From: Eubacteriales bacterium
GTDB lineage: Bacteria > Bacillota > Clostridia > Lachnospirales > Lachnospiraceae
DNA: 64,000 nucleotides
NCBI GenBank assembly: GCA_030524585.1
Contig: JAUNGJ010000005.1
Span: 17,191-81,190 of the forward strand
Direction: 5' to 3'
The notes below the pieces were generated by a model. The model ran no database searches and was not told where the DNA came from. It was given only the letters and a program-made list of their open reading frames with translations. The translations under genes were made by a program, and so were the position numbers. This document shows, in pieces, positions 63,190 through 64,000 of this stretch. Within the stretch, counting starts at the first letter, position 1. Each line of letters begins with the position of its first letter.

Positions 63190-64000
63190 TTAATTCTTCT
63201 TTACACCACTCTTCGGATTCAGCACATTGTTGAGTCCATCTCCCAACAGATAAAATATCAGCACTGTCACTACAATTGCCAGGCCCGCAAATACCGATAT
63301 CCACCATGCAGAGGTAAGATACGTCTTCCCTTCATAAATCATCTGTCCCCAGCTGATAATGTTAGGATCTCCAAGCCCCAGGAAACTTAGTCCCGCTTCT
63401 GTCAATATCGCGTTCGACATTCCCATAGTCGTGTTTGCGATGACCGGAAAGATGCCATTTGGAATGATATACTTAAACAAAATCTGTGTATTGCTTTCCC
63501 CCAACGCCCTTGCCGCATTTACAAAGGTTCTTTCCCGTATAGATAGTGCCTGAGCCCGCATCAGCTTAGCGTTACTTGGCCAGGTAGTAATTCCTATCAC
63601 AATCATCACATTCGTAATACTGTTGCCAAACAGCGCCACAATCAGCAGGATGAGGAAAAATGAAGGAAGCATCATAAATATATTGATCAGCTCCGAAATG
63701 ATCGTGTCCATCCTGCCTCCAAAAAAGCCTGCCATTCCTCCGATCAAAACTCCCAGAACCCCAGAAATCAAAGCAGAGATAACCGCAACCTTCAGCGAAG
63801 TCCGAACACCATAGATAATCATGCTGAAAATATCCTGTCCCATATAGTTTGTTCCAAGCAGATGGCCATTGACTCCCGGAGCACACAGAATATCCGGCCC
63901 ATAATAATGAGGATTCTGTGAAGTGATCGCCGGCGCAAATACAATCAGGGCAAGCAACAGAATAACTCCCATGCAGCCGGCCAGCAACTGTTTATCTTTT
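63190..64000 (-). CDS. Opp/Dpp-type ABC transporter permease (OppC position, 5' end beyond window)
   Basis: At least 270 residues are in the window, with about six helices. The EAA-type loop lies in NAARALGESNTQILFKYIIPN. The frame is open to the window edge; residues KDKQLLAGCMG precede the apparent TTG at 63987, so the true start is upstream outside the window. It is the second permease usual for such transporters; the first (OppB-type) is expected beyond the edge. It stands ahead of the two ATPase genes. Confidence 0.93.
   Translation of the reverse strand, partial: KDKQLLAGCMGVILLLALIVFAPAITSQNPHYYGPDILCAPGVNGHLLGTNYMGQDIFSMIIYGVRTSLKVAVISALISGVLGVLIGGMAGFFGGRMDTIISELINIFMMLPSFFLILLIVALFGNSITNVMIVIGITTWPSNAKLMRAQALSIRERTFVNAARALGESNTQILFKYIIPNGIFPVIANTTMGMSNAILTEAGLSFLGLGDPNIISWGQMIYEGKTYLTSAWWISVFAGLAIVVTVLIFYLLGDGLNNVLNPKSGVKKN

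Overview
The window looks like chromosomal DNA of an anaerobic, endospore-forming clostridium, most likely a gut Lachnospiraceae. Pointers are the sporulation genes yqfC/yqfD and a SpoVB-type flippase, the NfnAB bifurcating transhydrogenase with formate-THF ligase and FolD, Rex, an A-type flavoprotein, clostridial families such as DUF4250, DUF975, DUF4474 and the PFL/ACT pair, and clean sigma-A promoters with AGGAGG-type ribosome sites. Genus cannot be fixed. All but three genes lie on the minus strand, as expected for a leading-strand block. No rRNA, tRNA, CRISPR array, intact insertion sequence or prophage was seen. No gene-free stretch exceeds 300 bases; the largest gap is about 205 bases (6171-6375).

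Layout, left to right (transcription mostly right to left). 1-5273: miaA (cut by the window edge), mutL, mutS. 5335-8457: an apparent insertion between mutS and miaB holding an XRE membrane regulator, a P5C dehydrogenase and a small membrane protein. 8548-10816: miaB, two tiny conserved genes and a BofC-like protein. 10893-15618: SpoVB-type flippase, ybeY, phoH, yqfD, yqfC. 15668-19790: FprA flavoprotein and a BlaI/M56 signalling pair. 19913-22596: GH13 alpha-glucosidase and esterase. 22735-24548: a plus-strand pair (DUF4474, metallophosphoesterase). 24571-29325: accessory stretch with DUF975, two paralogous zinc-ribbon proteins, a class I isoprenoid-synthase-like protein, a glycerol dehydrogenase remnant, rlmH and a membrane protein. 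29478-33067: nfnB, nfnA, alcohol dehydrogenase. 33194-39404: zinc-ribbon/TPR protein, folD, fhs, ftsK. 39511-47047: TepA-like peptidase, metY, yebC, CBS protein, mazF, alr, nnr, rex. 47185-49116: ABC-F protein (plus). 49183-55843: degV, PFL and ACT proteins, MBL hydrolase, coaE, polA. 55972-64000: PNPOx protein, RocB-like M20 peptidase, M14 peptidase and an Opp/Dpp peptide ABC transporter (cut at the right edge).

How the parts connect. Redox control is a theme: Rex is encoded here and a near-perfect Rex operator sits on the alcohol dehydrogenase promoter, next to NfnAB. One-carbon metabolism is covered by fhs-folD. The right end looks like a peptide uptake and breakdown operon. Translation and repair housekeeping (miaA, miaB, rlmH, ybeY, mutS, mutL, polA) fills much of the rest.

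The most unusual region is 25400-27700: an enzyme-like protein with two aspartate-rich isoprenoid synthase motifs is translationally coupled to two related zinc-ribbon proteins. Its promoter shares a 19-base identical block, including a TCTGTACAGA palindrome over the -35 box, with the promoter of the rlmH operon 1.7 kb away.
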